64,000 bases of DNA from Limnephilus marmoratus (GCA_917880885.1 OU862927.1:18679450-18743449), one strand, 5' to 3'. Counted from the stretch's first letter, positions 20,106 through 31,740 are shown. The notes: a model not told the origin generated them from the letters alone. Program-made: numbers and translations.

Positions 20106-21570
20106 GTGAGTCAGATTTATAATTGCACTTGTTGATATCTGTAGAATCTACAGTGTAGATATATTGTAAAAATTATGAAATGAAATTCTTTGATGATTCC
20201 TAAGCTACTAAAACGATCGTTCATTTAGTGAATGTCATCGCAGAGCTATATCTAAGGGTGAAATTTAACGTTCTCCACAAAATGTCTACACTCTACAACC
20301 ACCGGCACCATTTTTTTGTATTATGTACGCCTATGTATACAACGGTAGGGGGTACATGAAAAAAAAAACTGAGAATAAATACCAACCGTCCAATAACAGT
20401 GTAGAATTCGTGGTTGGAGGTTGCCAATGTGGAACAATGAGGTTGCGAGTTGGAAGTCTTTATTGAGTTCTACCAAAATTATAACTTGCAAATCAATTCA
20501 GGAATGGACAGCGAAACAGATTTATAACACTACTGGCACTAGGGTAAACAAAACGAACGTAGTTTCTCACTGGGTCAAAGTAAACTGCGATTGCTTGATG
20601 CGAGCTTGCTGAACGCTATGAAAAATACCGTAACATTGAACTCTTTGTGTTTTGCCGGGCGCCTTTATATAGCCCGACAAGTCGGAGTGTTGCTTAGTGC
20701 GGCAGTAATTCTTCATTCGACGAATTTCTCGGAAGCGCCCGAACTGTGCATTTCAGGCGAGCAATGTTTCGAACCTTTTCTGGAACGCGTGAGAGGTAGG
20801 TAGAATGCAGCTCAACATCGATGTGATAGGAACCTACTATTCAGTCAAGTAATTACAAGCGGTGGCTGGAACGTTCTCGATGGTTTTTCACATTTTAATA
20901 TAGGCGATGCTTCTGGAAAGATCAATATTTTTCCTTAAAAAATCCAGAGCATGAGATAGCAGAGGCTGGCTGCTAAAACAGTAAATGATGTGTGGTTTAT
21001 GTGTGGATGCGGGTGTCGAAGGACTTTGTATGTGTTTAGAAATATATATGTGTGAAAGACCACTATACAAGTAGAAAGAATGCACTTAAAAGAAAGGAAG
21101 GAAGGGACTTACTGCAGTAACTTGTGACACTCTCTGCTATCTTGGCTGGGTTTATTCATGCACTTATATACTTGCCGTATGCGGATTCAGTTTGAGGATA
21201 CGGGATGCGGAATATTATAGATGTTCACGCGGCGAGTTTCGATTGACGACTGATTGTTATGGTAACGAAATAACCGGTACATAGGGATGGGTAAGAAAAG
21301 GAACATGATAGGGATGGATAGGAAAGGAATATGTGACAATCAAGCTACAAGCTCAGAGTCTATGATATATGTAGATGTATGCAGGTAAGTGTAGCTATGA
21401 ATTGTGTAAACGCCCAACCAGTGTACCACAATTTTGAATACCGTACAAGAACTGCTCAGTGAGTAATTATGCGAAAATTGTGGAAATTATTACATAGTAT
21501 AAAATGAAGTCGCTCAAAATGTACGTGCGCATTGATCTTTTCAACTACGCAACGGATTTTCATGCGGTTT
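20106..21570. other. Intron 4, start: no recognised element
   Basis: Short open frames (20421-20612, 20591-20803, 20888-21085) show no family resemblance. CATAGGGATGGGTAAGAAAA and ATAGGGATGGATAGGAAAG (21281, 21310) are a short local duplication. Confidence 0.5.
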
Positions 21571-21574
21571 TCAC

Positions 21575-21768
21575 CAATAGATAGAATGATTCAAGAGGAA
21601 GGTTTATATGTATAATACATGCTTATTATAGTAGAGAAAAACCGAGAAATTCAAATATTCAATTCAGGCAGCGGGCAGCAGGCAAGGGTGGTGTGGATTT
21701 TATAAAGATTGGGTAATGTCGTTGTGTTTCGTTAGTCACAGCAACGTGTGGGTGGGTCTGCTAGTATT
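21575..21768 (-). repeat. Family C fragment
   Basis: TTTTCACCAATAGATAGAAT and CACAGCAACGTGTGGGTGGG match the two ends of family C in inverted orientation, with the centre deleted. Confidence 0.65.
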
Positions 21769-21919
21769 TAATAAAACACGACTCGAAAAATCTCTTGGCA
21801 AATGTCTTAAGTAGCATTTAAAGAAATACCTACTGTGAATTTATTCATACCCGTAACATGTTAAATAACAGAACAAAAAATGATTTTATTAATTTTCTAA
21901 GCTGAGGTGCAATTTTTTT

Positions 21920-22200
21920 CTAACGATAAAATTTCAAATAATTACCACTTCAGCAAATGTATAGATATTATCTTCAAAATAACATATTATTTTTTAAGAA
22001 CTTGTTTAAGGAAAATATTTTAGAAATCGGGAAAAATTTGGAATGCCGTGTCTTAAGTTTGGAGCGTACTCTAAAAAAACATTTATCTGCTCTCGTATTT
22101 TATCCCAAATTCAAAATAGTCAGTGGAATATTATCATTAAAACTATAAATTGCATTTTTATTAACTCGACATTCTCAAAAAAAGTAATAGTAAAATTTTA
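21920..22200 (-). repeat. Family B-related fragment
   Basis: TAGATATTATCTTCAAAATA followed by ACATATTATTTTTTAAGAAC matches the 37200-37240 part of family B. The 63-codon frame at 21957 is part of it. Confidence 0.5.
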
Positions 22201-22269
22201 CCAACGTGCTTGACTTCTTCATAAATACTTGCACCAACTCTGGCAACATTAAAAAAAATTAATTTCGGC

Positions 22270-22520
22270 AAACATCGCATGAAAATAAAATTTATTCATG
22301 ATATCGCTTATGCTGAAGTCACAAGGTTCACTCGGATGAAGGTTTACTCGATGAAATGTTCCATTCTCGTTTCACCGAGTGTTCACACGGTTCCTTCGAA
22401 GGAAGAGTTCACTCGACATTCTCGCTGCGAAGTCGTCGAGAGTAGTCGCGGCCGCATTGGAATTCGTCCGGCGCTGACGGCTATGTTCGGGAATATTTAC
22501 GATTTCAATTGACATTTCCG
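22270..22520. repeat. GTGTTCACACGGTTC repeat, copy 1
   Basis: TCACCGAGTGTTCACACGGT and TTCACTCGACATTCTCGCTG resemble pieces of 23270-23470, in mixed orientation. The two segments flank a family E copy. Possibly the termini of one larger element. Confidence 0.4.
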
Positions 22521-22856
22521 ATAACGTCGAACTAAATTACGAGAAATTGGCGATTCTTGTAATCAGTAAATAAATTTCAGCACCATAAAATGAACATATG
22601 GTTAAATAATAACCTGAAAACTGATATCTACCACTATTTTTGCACCATGAAAATATTTTTATTCCAAAATAGGCCTCGGCTTGCAATAAAATCCATATAA
22701 ATGGAATATTTATTAACATATCCAAAAACTAAAAACTGTTTTGGAAAGGTGATGAAATACGCTTCCAAAATTTATTATTAGAAATAACCACGTAATTTTT
22801 TAAATAGAATAATTTTTAATGTAAACTTTTAGAAGTTTATAAAATGGCTCTACTTG

Positions 22857-23205
22857 CTTTTATAACTAAAATTACTGGTAATAAAAAAAAAAAATAAAAA
22901 CACATACTTATTTTGTTAGACAAATAAATTATAAACGTTTCTGTCACCTCACTTTTTTGTCGTTTCATATAAAAATAATTCATAAAAAATTCACAATGTT
23001 TCATAATTTCTTTTTCAAATTCGATCAGAAACTTTGGTTCCATAGAATTGTACATTCGTATTCTTTTGTGGTTAATTGTTATATTGAATATATAGAGCAT
23101 TATTTTCTCTTTCCAATACCGTTTAGATCATATTTTTCACCATGATAGTAAGGGAGAAACAACGATTTCTATGAGACGTGTAGGAGTTATTTCGAAAAGC
23201 GAACT
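22857..23205 (+). repeat. Dispersed repeat family E, copy 2
   Basis: Matches 59990-60310: TTTTTCAAATTCGATCAGAA, ACTTTGGTTCCATAGAATTG, TTTTGTGGTTAATTGT and AAGGGAGAAACAACGATTTC. No coding content. Confidence 0.7.
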
Positions 23206-23269
23206 AAACGGAGCATTTTGACGTTTAAGCCGCTCCGGCTACTCGTCCTCACGCCAGAACATTTCGGCC

Positions 23270-23475
23270 GACTGATTTGCGAGTGAAAGATTGTTCACTT
23301 GAGTGTTCACACACATCATTCGCATCACGTGATGTTAAATTCCGGTTGCGAGTGAACAGTGCCGAAGGAAGCATTCCAACATTGTTGGAATGCTTCATTC
23401 GGAACTGTCTCTATTCACTTTCGTGTTCACACGGTTCATTTCGAGGGAAAGAGGCGGAATGAAATCACGAAATGA
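23270..23475. repeat. GTGTTCACACGGTTC repeat, copy 2
   Basis: Contains GAGTGTTCACACACATCATT and TTCGTGTTCACACGGTTCAT, related to 22370-22400. Near its centre, GGAAGCATTCCAACATTGTT followed by GGAATGCTTC makes a hairpin with a 12-base stem. Confidence 0.4.
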
Positions 23476-23744
23476 ACGATAAATGAATGGTGTGAATGGG
23501 CTATTACGGACTCGTGCACTGCACATAAAACTGTGCGGCGAATGAAACCATTCATCATGATGGAAATGTGGAGAAGTTTTCTGGCCGACGCGACGCGCTA
23601 CTGCTCAGTGCTCAGTGCACAGACGAGTGGCTCTATGCCCCGGGGCAAACAACCTCTTTAGGTTCCTACTATCTCTATATTGTGGGTACAGGGGTGTATT
23701 ATTGATAGATGTTAAAGTTACTTACGGGAAAATATATAATATAT

Positions 23745-24110
23745 AATACGCATTTATTTGGATAATGTCGTACGTTAACCAAAATTAATGGCTTATTAAT
23801 TAATAATGTCGTTCGTTAAGCAAAACCACTGGCTTATTAATGAATAATGTCGTTCATTTGTCAAAATTACTGCCTCATTAATGAATAATGTCGTTCGTTA
23901 AGCAAAATTACTAGCTTATTAATGAATAATGTCGTTCTTTGAGCAAAATTACTGCCTCATTAATGAATAATGTCGTTCGTTAAGCAAAATTACTAGCTTA
24001 TTTATGAATAATGTCGTTCTTTGAGCAAAATTACTGCCTCATTAATAAATAATGTCGTTCGTTAAGCAAAATTACTGACTTATTAATGAACGGAGTTCAA
24101 CTAACGAAAC
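23745..24110 (+). repeat. 56-bp tandem array
   Basis: Six to seven units of AATAATGTCGTTCGTTAAGC followed by AAAATTACTGGCTTATTAATG. Variants alternate GTTAAGC with TTTGAGC, hinting at a dimeric higher-order unit. One more isolated unit lies at 27302-27350 in the paralogous segment. Confidence 0.85.
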
Positions 24111-24500
24111 TCTAAGAATTGAAAGATGCGACCTATTTATCCCGTCGATCTTTGAGAAAGTGGTTGAAGTATGACTAAAGACATTATTAACTAATGAACT
24201 CCTGTTTTGGTGTCAAAAAGTAAATACGGACTGCCAATGCGTATTTAGGTTAATATTTCAAATCAACGTTGCCAATTTATTAATATTTTGCTAATTGCTT
24301 TTCGTTTGACATTTCGTAGTGTTGATGCATAGAAAATATCTTCAGTGATTTCTTATGTATTCCCTGTAAGTATCGGTTCGGCTGTCAACGGTGAACGTGC
24401 TGCGGACATCATTATAAAAGCCTCGGAAGTTAGGTACGCCTATCGATCCGATATTGTATCGATTTCACCGTGCTCCTATTTTAAAATTTTCTATTCATAT
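24060..24500 (+). repeat. Segment F, uninterrupted copy
   Basis: AACGGAGTTCAACTAACGAA through AAAAAGTAAATACGGACTGC to GTTAGGTACGCCTATCGATC. The same sequence in the same order occurs at 27305-29260, broken into four pieces by three insertions. Probably a decayed transposon of unknown class. Confidence 0.75.
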
Positions 24501-25030
24501 CAATGTTTAACAAGTATTTACATGATCTAATATATGCCTCTATGGACAAAAAAAGTGATTTACATAATAATTTTGTGGAAAATTTTGAGGTAGGTATAAT
24601 ATGCTATTCAAATTATATAGAAGGAAAGTAGGCATTATTCTAACGTTGATATCCGTGCAGTTGAAGACATCCACCAATTCTTAGTTAAAGCATTTCCAAC
24701 TTTTTGCAATCTAGGTACAGGAGAGTATTGTAATGACTCAGTCCTGTGAGATTGTATATATTTTTTTCTTTTAAAACTAGGCGATCCTTAATTTGAATAT
24801 AAATGTAAGGCTTGGGTATCATGAATGCAATTCCCATTTAAGAACTGGCAGCCTCTCTGAATCTTGAACCGCGTCTGTGAACAATCCTTGTTCAAATCAA
24901 ACCTTTGTTTGGGCCGCTGCCAAGCTTCCCAATAAAAGGCGCTAATGACCCTATAATGATCCGTCTATGGCCACCTACCAGATTCAAAGCTGTTTATTTT
25001 TTCAGATAAGATTCATAAAAACATATTGTA
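24500..25030. other. Intron 4: no recognised element
   Basis: AT-rich unique sequence. No gene or repeat match noted. Confidence 0.5.
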
Positions 25031-25515
25031 TTTTTATGCTATTTCTTCGCTGTGTAAAATCATTCAGCATTCCCAACAATCATTGTGATTCAGTATAAAA
25101 TCATTCAACATTCCCTACAATCATGGTGAGTGAGTGTGAAATCATTCAATATTCCCAACAATCATTGTGAATCAGTGTGAAATCTTTCAATATTCCGAAC
25201 AATCATTGTTAATCAGTGTGAAATTATTAAACATTCCCAACAATCATTGTGAACCAGTGGGAAATCATTCAAAATTCTCAACAATCATTTTTAATCAGTG
25301 TGAAATCACTCAACATTCGCAACAATCATTTTTAATCAGTGTGAAATCACTCAACATTCGCAACAATCAGTGTGAAATCATTCCCAACAATCATTGTGAG
25401 TCAGTGTGAAATCATTCAAAATTCTCAACAATCATTGTTAATCAGTGTGAAATCATTCAACATTCCCAACAATCATTGGGAATTAGTGAGAATTCATTCA
25501 ACATTTCCAACAATC
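25030..25515 (+). repeat. 43-bp tandem array
   Basis: About eleven units of CATTCCCAACAATCATTGTG followed by AATCAGTGTGAAATCATTCAA. Several units are shortened (for example 25360-25390). The 80-codon frame inside it (25167-25409) merely reflects the repeat. Confidence 0.88.
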
Positions 25516-25671
25516 CAAATTGCATAATTTTTTAGGTCAATGTTAAAGTTTCACCTAACATTTTTATTGCGATCAAACCAGTTCAAAATATAATTAGTAC
25601 GGCTGATTTATTATTATTTTTACACTCGAGTGATAACTACCCAAATTTGATTTTTTTGATTTTTATGAATA

Positions 25672-25960
25672 ACTAGCTTTTTCCCGCGGCTTCGCTCTCA
25701 TGGTGTAAGGGGGGTTCCCACTCCGCCCCCTCCACCTCCCCCCCCCCCCTCCCCCCTCTCACCACCCTCCCTCCTCCCTCCCCCCCCTCCCCCCCCCCCC
25801 TACCTACTCCCCCCCCCCTCCCCCCCTTCCCCCTTCCACCCCCCCCCCCCACCACCATCTCTCCCTCCCTCCCGCTTTCCATGTATTCAATCCCAGTACA
25901 TTCAGTTATTAAACAGCCCGTGTGCCACCTTTTACAATGTTTATTCAAATTTCCGTTTTT
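25672..25960 (+). repeat. Family D copy with long C-rich tract
   Basis: CTAGCTTTTTCCCGCGGCTT head, GGTGTAAGGGGGGTTCCCAC, a tract of about 130 bases that is over 80% C (25720-25850), then TTCCATGTATTCAATCCCAG and AAACAGCCCGTGTGCCACC. The inverted partner is at 39355-39560. The CTAG-x-CCCGCGGCTTCGC head is a widespread form in lepidopteran genomes (from memory). Confidence 0.75.
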
Positions 25961-27300
25961 CGTGTATATTAAATTTGGTACCTAACATAGGTACCTATTT
26001 AAAATATCTAAAATTCTTGATTCGATTCAAACTATTAGGGGAGTACCTATTTTAAATAAATTTATTAAAGATTTTCAAAAATAGAATCCTGATTGAACAA
26101 TCAATGTTTTGCAAAATGTCATTCTCAAACACGCGAACTGTCAAACGTGCTCATGTTTTCTGAAATTATCCAATTTTCTGCGCAATTTTCTTAATTTATC
26201 TCTCCGTAAGAACCATCCTCGTACTTCAAGGAATATTCTAAAAAAAGAATTAGCGAAATCGGTTGAGCTGATCTCGAGATTTGCGCTTACCAACACATTT
26301 AGCGATTCATTTTTATATTATAGAAGATGTATTTACGAGTATTTTGAACTCTCAATCAGTACTTTTAGTCGCTGGCTCTTGCCTTATTTAGCGTCTACTG
26401 TCACGAATGTTCCTCTCATGGAGTCTTAGAATAAAGAACAGCACGAAAAGTGCCTTGTTGGCGTGTTTCGTGATCCAATTATAGGCCACTTTCAACAAAC
26501 TGTATTTCCATGCAAAATTGTTTTTCGCCATGATTACAAAATTCAAATGGGGTGGCGATAAATAATTTCAGACAAGTGCAAGAGAGACTGACCGGGTGCT
26601 AAATGGTCTAGAAATTCGTGTGTATTTAGATTGTGTGCGTATTTAGATAGAACGTCAAATCCATGCATTCATAATCATGTATAGAGGTACTTAAAAGATT
26701 TCGCATTTTGAACTACATATGTAGTTGAAAAAGCAATTGCAAGTCATATACAATCACACAATATTGATAGGCGATGGAATGGAATCGATTCCGTATTCAC
26801 ACAAGATACAGAATCGCATGGTTGGTCTCTAAATCAGTGACACATCTGTTTCCATTCAAATTTGTATGAAAGGCAATTCTATTGTTAAATTCTTTATTCT
26901 ATGCGTGGAATGTTCTAGTCTAGACAATGTTTTTTGCATCGTGTACTCTGCGTGTAGACGCCATTTTTAACGGTTTTCCAAAAAATTTACAAGTTTTCTA
27001 AATAAAAAACTTGATCAACTTGGTTCAAAGAGGGTTCACGTCTGTCAACATGCTCTCAAGTGTGTTCTCACAGAGAGTTGATCAACAAAAGCTGAAACGT
27101 CGGAATAAGGCATATATCTCAAGGCGTTTGTTTTAACTCAATATCATATGCTATTGACTAAATCCGTCATCTACGCTCAGTTATCGATATTTGCGAGCAC
27201 GGTCAACAATTGGTAAGAGATATTCCGACGACTGATAAATTTTAGCTCGGACTCCATAGTTTCAGATAAGTTTTTCGGTTAACTGTCAATGTACGAGTTT
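25960..27300. other. Intron 4: no recognised element
   Basis: The 106-codon frame at 26109-26429 has no domain features and ordinary intron composition. AGTTGATCAACAAAAG (27067) and CTTGATCAACTTGG (27010) suggest a small inverted repeat. Otherwise unremarkable. Confidence 0.45.
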
Positions 27301-27394
27301 ATCTGCATAATGTCGTTCGTTAAGCAAAATTACTGGCTTATTAATGAACGGAGTTCAACTAACGAAGATCTTAAAATTGAAAGAAGTATACGCG

Positions 27395-27945
27395 ATCCAT
27401 AAAAGTAGGTGCCTCCGTTCACGGGGATACTTAGAAGATACTCGAACCTCGTGCGCGTATCGTATGCGCCGATCGTAAGTACCCACCGTACGATTTTGCT
27501 GGTGCCCGTTCACTTCGCTACGCGGTGACTGTCGGTTTCCAATATTCCAATACCGACGATCACGATACCGACAGTGCTGATCGCACGCGACGCGTCGCAT
27601 CGTTTGTGTCTTATTCGTTTGACGTTTGACATAAATGGCGTCGGAACATGAAAGTAATGTTAGATTTGTTCTGGAAGTGGAAAAGATGCATGTTTATATA
27701 ACTATACTTTACCAGAATACGTAAGAAAGGATTTAGTGGAGAAGGCATGGATTGATGTTGGAAAAAAGTCATATGACATCGCTTGACAGCGTGTTAACTC
27801 CACCTCTGAAAAATGATCAAGTTCAGTATGTTCGGATAGCGCCGCCTGTACTAGCATTAAAAAGTAGTATATCAGCAGGGTACTTGTGGTTTCGTCACAA
27901 TTACGTAGATTGTAAGTATCTCCGTGAACGGAGGGCCTAATTCAC
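27395..27945 (+). mobile_element. Decayed PIF/Harbinger-like element with a MADF-domain gene remnant
   Basis: Inverted ends GTGCCTCCGTTCACGGGGAT and (reversed) GGCCCTCCGTTCACGGAGAT. At 27634 a frame starts MASEHESNVRFVLEVEK; after a frameshift near 27693 it continues YNYTLPEYVRKDLVEKAWI and DVGKK. That spacing (start, short helix, Tyr-rich segment, then A-W-x-x-V/I) is like MADF/Myb-SANT accessory proteins of PIF/Harbinger transposons. The transposase is absent. Superfamily assignment is an inference. Confidence 0.55.
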
Positions 27946-28024
27946 CTAAGACGCGACCAATATATTCCGTTTGATCTTTGCAAAACTAAAGTGGTCGAAA
28001 TATGAGACCCCATTAACTAATTAA

Positions 28025-28262
28025 CTGCCCGGTGCCCGGGTTAATGGGGTGAGGCTTGTCTAGGTCTTGGAGGCGGATGACCAGGACACACTGAACCCCA
28101 GATTCCTACCCACCTCTAAACCCTCTTCCTTTCCAGAACTGAACTCTCCTCTCCTTCCTTTCCTTAAAAAACCCTCCACACAGCACCCCTAAAGATGACA
28201 TAGGCCCTGAGGGAAATTATTTTCCTCAGGGCCTCCTGTGTGGAGCGCATGTAAAAAAAACT
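28025..28262 (+). repeat. LINE-tail family T, copy 4
   Basis: CCGGTGCCCGGGTTAATGGGG through GGTCTTGGAGGCGGATGACC to CCTCCACACAGCACCCC, AGGCCCTGAGGG and CTCAGGGCCTCCTGTGTGGA, with an 8-A tail. The last 72 bases (28174-28245) fold into two nested stems, CTCCACACAG/CTGTGTGGAG and GGCCCTGAGG/CCTCAGGGCC. Confidence 0.82.
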
Positions 28263-28439
28263 CATGTTTAGTGTTAAAAAGTAAATGCGTATGTACTGCA
28301 AATGCATTTATATTTAGGTAAGTATTTCAATTGAAGGTTGCCAGTTTATTAATATATTAAAGTAATTATTTGGCGTCTGACATTTCAGAGTTGCAATTCA
28401 CAGAAAATACCTTCTCAGTGTTGTCAGTGTATTTCGATT

Positions 28440-29185
28440 TCTTTTTACCCCCTATCAATATCAGTACTAGTCTCTTTCAACGGAAGCAATCTTCCGAACA
28501 GGCCCTCCATTGATATGCTTGGTGTAACCCTAAGTGACCAGCTCAGGTATGGGGGCTCCATCGAAGCCAGAGTAAAGTTAGCCTCCCAAAAACTGGGCGT
28601 ACTGTACAGGGCCCGCAGATACTTTAAAAGTACACAACTGCTAACCTTGTACAAATCACAAGTACGCCCCACGGTTGAATTTGGCAGCCATCTCTGGTCT
28701 GGAGCTCCAAAATACCTGAAAAATACCCTCGACTCTGTGCAGAAACGGCGTTTGATAGATTCTCCCATCTTAACAGACGGATTGCAATCTTTAGAGCACA
28801 GGCGTCGGGTGGGAATGCTATCCTTGTTCTACCGGTATTACAATGGAAGATGCTCCGAGGAACTAGCATCATTGATCCCTTCGGCACCGGTGTATAGTCG
28901 GGAAACACGCCAAACGCGTGCCCAACATTTGTACACGGTTGACATTTGTCACATGAGAACGGGTCGTTTCTTCGACTCGTTCTTGTGTTCAACAGCTCGG
29001 CTGTGGAATGATTTGCCGGCCTCTGTGTTTCCTCCTTCCTACAACATGGGTCTCTTCAAGACCAATGTTCATTCCTTCCTCTCCTCAAAAAGACCCTCCA
29101 CACAGCATCCCAGATGACATAGGCCCTGAGGGAAATTATTTTCCTCAGGGCCTCCTGTGTGGAGTTAATGTAAAAAAAAAAAAAA
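28440..29185 (+). mobile_element. LINE type 4: intact C-terminal frame with hairpin tail
   Basis: 200 codons are open from 28515 to 29117: MLGVTLSDQLRYGGSIE, LYKSQVRPTVEFGSHLWSGA, FFDSFLCSTARLWNDLPA and SVFPPSYNMGLFKTNVHSF. This is the region after the palm of a Jockey/CR1-like reverse transcriptase. The frame ends inside the CCTCCACACAGCATCCC tail motif. The remaining 70 bases form the same double hairpin as family T, and the element ends in about 13 A. It is 5'-truncated; the catalytic palm is absent, but what remains has no stops, suggesting a fairly young copy. Confidence 0.88.
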
Positions 29186-29448
29186 GTACTGCTATCAACA
29201 GTGAAACCGTGCTCGGTATATCGATATAAAAGCATCGAAAGTTACGCTGTTATTTCACTGTGCTATAGCTCCTGGAGTGATTTATTAAGAGAAGTCCTGT
29301 ATTGGCGTGCATGATAAAAAATAATATAAAAACAATTAGAGATATGCGTACGTACCTACTATTTTCCCATTAAAATTAAAGAAAACATCGTAATGTGGTG
29401 GATCTTTTGAAATAAAAAAGGAAATAAAAAAGAGTTTTTTATTGTTAA

Positions 29449-30058
29449 CTAGCTGACCCGGCGAACTTCAACCGCCTCAGAACCAATAACTGTTGAGTTA
29501 ACTTATTAGCTGAATTAAATTAAGTTTTTTATTAAGTTAAAAATTACACAATGAAGCAATTATCGATGCGCAACTGTCCGTGTTTTGTTTTTGTCAGTAT
29601 CAGAAATGGCGCTGTGTATGGATTTATAATTTTTGTGATTTTCTTACTTTTCCATTTACTTGGGGAATTGCGTTTAATTTTCTTTGTACATGTGAGGAAG
29701 ATTTATTATAATTATTGTATTTTTTTTCCTTTGAAGGGGTGCAGACTTACGTACACCGTTTGTCCCATTTTCTACTGTTGACATTTAGTGGGTAAGAAAG
29801 AGCATTATGTGTTTAAGAAGAAAAGCAAAACAATCAACGCATTGACATTTGACGTTTTTGAATTTTTGGAATCCAGCAGCTCTTTCAAAAGATGAGAATT
29901 CGTTCCATACAAAATGTATGAGGAATTTTTCCGATGTTTTAATAGCTATTCTGCTATTCGGGGCGGAGACAAATCCAACAAAACAAAGATCATAAATATC
30001 GGTCCAGCCGTTCTTGAGTTATAAATGGTGTAACTAACCCGACTTTGTTTTATATATT
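29449..30058 (+). repeat. Dispersed repeat family A, uninterrupted copy (610 bp)
   Basis: Starts CTAGCTGACCCGGCGAACTT, ends GTAACTAACCCGACTTTGTT and TTATATATTA. Serves as the reference for the split copy at 2759-4770 and the tail at 33590-33830. No coding capacity. The next repeat begins at once. Confidence 0.82.
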
Positions 30059-30978
30059 ACTAGCTGACCCGGCCACGCGTTGCTGTGGCTAATAAAACAC
30101 TTTGTAAAATCCAACCTTTGTAACCACCGCCGTCTTTGAGTTCATCGCGATGAGATCATCAGTGCGGTTTGCACGTGAGCTAGCTCGTCGCCCATTTGAT
30201 TGACTTCAACGATCTATGTCAGCTCGTCTTTTCCTTGGTATATTAAAACAGTAAATAAAGTTCTCACGCACTGACAAACTGATAATAGAAGATTTTAAAT
30301 GGTAACAGAATGACATTAAACGTTTGACAGCGACTGAAATATGACAATCAGAATTCTTTTTTTTTTGCATTCCAATTCTAGATTACGTTGTGCTTCTGAA
30401 AGTAGGTAGGAACAGTAGAACTGTTTATATGAGAAAATGAAATTGTTGTTTTTACTATCTTCCTCACAATTTTTTCATATTATCTCACCGTTTAAACCTT
30501 CCCTAGACTACGACAAACATTTCAAAACCAAAATCACCTAAATCGGCCCAGCCGCTCTCGAGTTTTAGCGAGACAAACGAACAACAATTCACAAGAATAA
30601 TAAGATAAGAAGATATTATGTGTATAGTAAGCTATCCGTAAAAGATAGATGTATGCCATCGCGGACTTTTTTGTAGATCTATAAAAGAGGAATATCCCAC
30701 CATTAATTGTTTTGTTGTATCTCAAAAGGATTAGGCAGCGTTTTCGATGAAAACTACCAGGCGGCTGGACTTTTTTCCGACACTTCTAACAATTATCCTT
30801 ATGTTTCAACCAATTTACATAAATCCTTGACAAATTACATACATAAACCTTCCTCACGAAACACTCTATCTATTGGTGAAAACCGCATGAAAATCCGTTC
30901 TGTAGTTTTCGAGTTTATCGCGAACAGACAGACAGACAGACGGACAGACGGCGCGGGGGACTTAACTTTATAATATGT
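30059..30978 (+). repeat. Dispersed repeat family C, longest copy
   Basis: Starts CTAGCTGACCCGGCCACGCG, contains GGCCCAGCCGCTCTCGAG and ends with (CAGA)n, GGACAGACGGCGCGGGGGAC and TTAACTTTATAATATG. Open frames are short. A relative in inverted orientation is at 9165-9758. The AATCGGCCCAGCCG motif is typical of lepidopteran non-autonomous repeats (from memory). Confidence 0.8.
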
Positions 30979-30979
30979 A

Positions 30980-31610
30980 GAGAAGAAGATTAGATTTAAA
31001 TCTTGTTAGGTGTTTGTAGTAAAACTTGGCGTTATTATGAACATGTTTAAAAGTTGTTTCCCTTTTTTGTCGGATCTACGAATTACTCGGTAGAAATAAT
31101 GCATTAAAACCCTGTTTCATAGAAAAAAAAACTAATATAAAACATGTTTTGTGCTTTTCTTTCGTTGCGTATTAGCATGTTTAGAGTATCATGAATGCAT
31201 GTAAATGTACGTAGCTTTTAGCTGCTTCCGCTTTACAATTGTTGTTCTTGCCATACATGAATTGTACCTACATTAAACCACGTAGAGAGATGTTTCTACT
31301 CGGTATTCTCGTATGTAGATTTTATTTCGTATGCTTCAACTCTTTACAGGGTAATTACGCTAATAGGGAAGGTAGTATCTAAAATTTAGCGCACGCCTCT
31401 GTGTTTTGTAAAGGGCGCTGTTGCAATGAGCGCCAACACTTGCTGCGGTTGCAAATGATGCTCGAGCGCATGAGCCATGGGTGGCATGTGATATGGTTAT
31501 TAAATTAATACTATTTGGATCGGAATCAACGAATCTTTACACAGTATAAAATGATTTGTGGAACTATGTACAAATATATAATAATGGTATACTACAGCTA
31601 CCTCCACGGG
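30980..31610. other. Intron 4: no recognised element
   Basis: Unique AT-rich sequence with a moderately GC-rich patch at 31380-31480. No open frame or repeat of note. Confidence 0.5.
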
Positions 31611-31617
31611 TAACCGA

Positions 31618-31740
31618 CGAGTTCATCGAAAATCAATTCATCGAAATCAAATTCATCGAAAATGAGTTCATCGAAAATCAATTCATCGAAAGCAAATTCA
31701 TCGAAAACGAGTTCATCGAATCGCCAATTCATCGAAAAAC
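31618..31740 (+). repeat. 15-bp minisatellite (AATTCATCGAAAATC)n, right-handed arm
   Basis: Eight units of TTCATCGAAAxxxAA. The reverse complement of the same unit makes the array at 32128-32315, so the two arrays are arms of an inverted repeat with a loop of about 390 bases. The 80-codon frame IEIKFIENEFIENQFIE merely reflects the repeat. Confidence 0.88.

Larger units (their letters stand above)
27305..29260 (+). repeat. Segment F, second copy carrying three insertions
   Basis: Pieces 27305-27394, 27946-28030, 28263-28430 and 29190-29260 correspond in order to 24060-24500. The intervening stretches are a Harbinger-like element, a family T copy and a LINE. Because the other copy is uninterrupted, the insertion boundaries can be set within about 10 bases. 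Confidence 0.75.

Noticed and set aside
20421..20803. Possible short host exon between 20421 and 20803
   Set aside because: No homology to RIM-BP, no suitable phase-0 splice boundaries continuing the FN3-3 frame, which instead resumes exactly at 46868.
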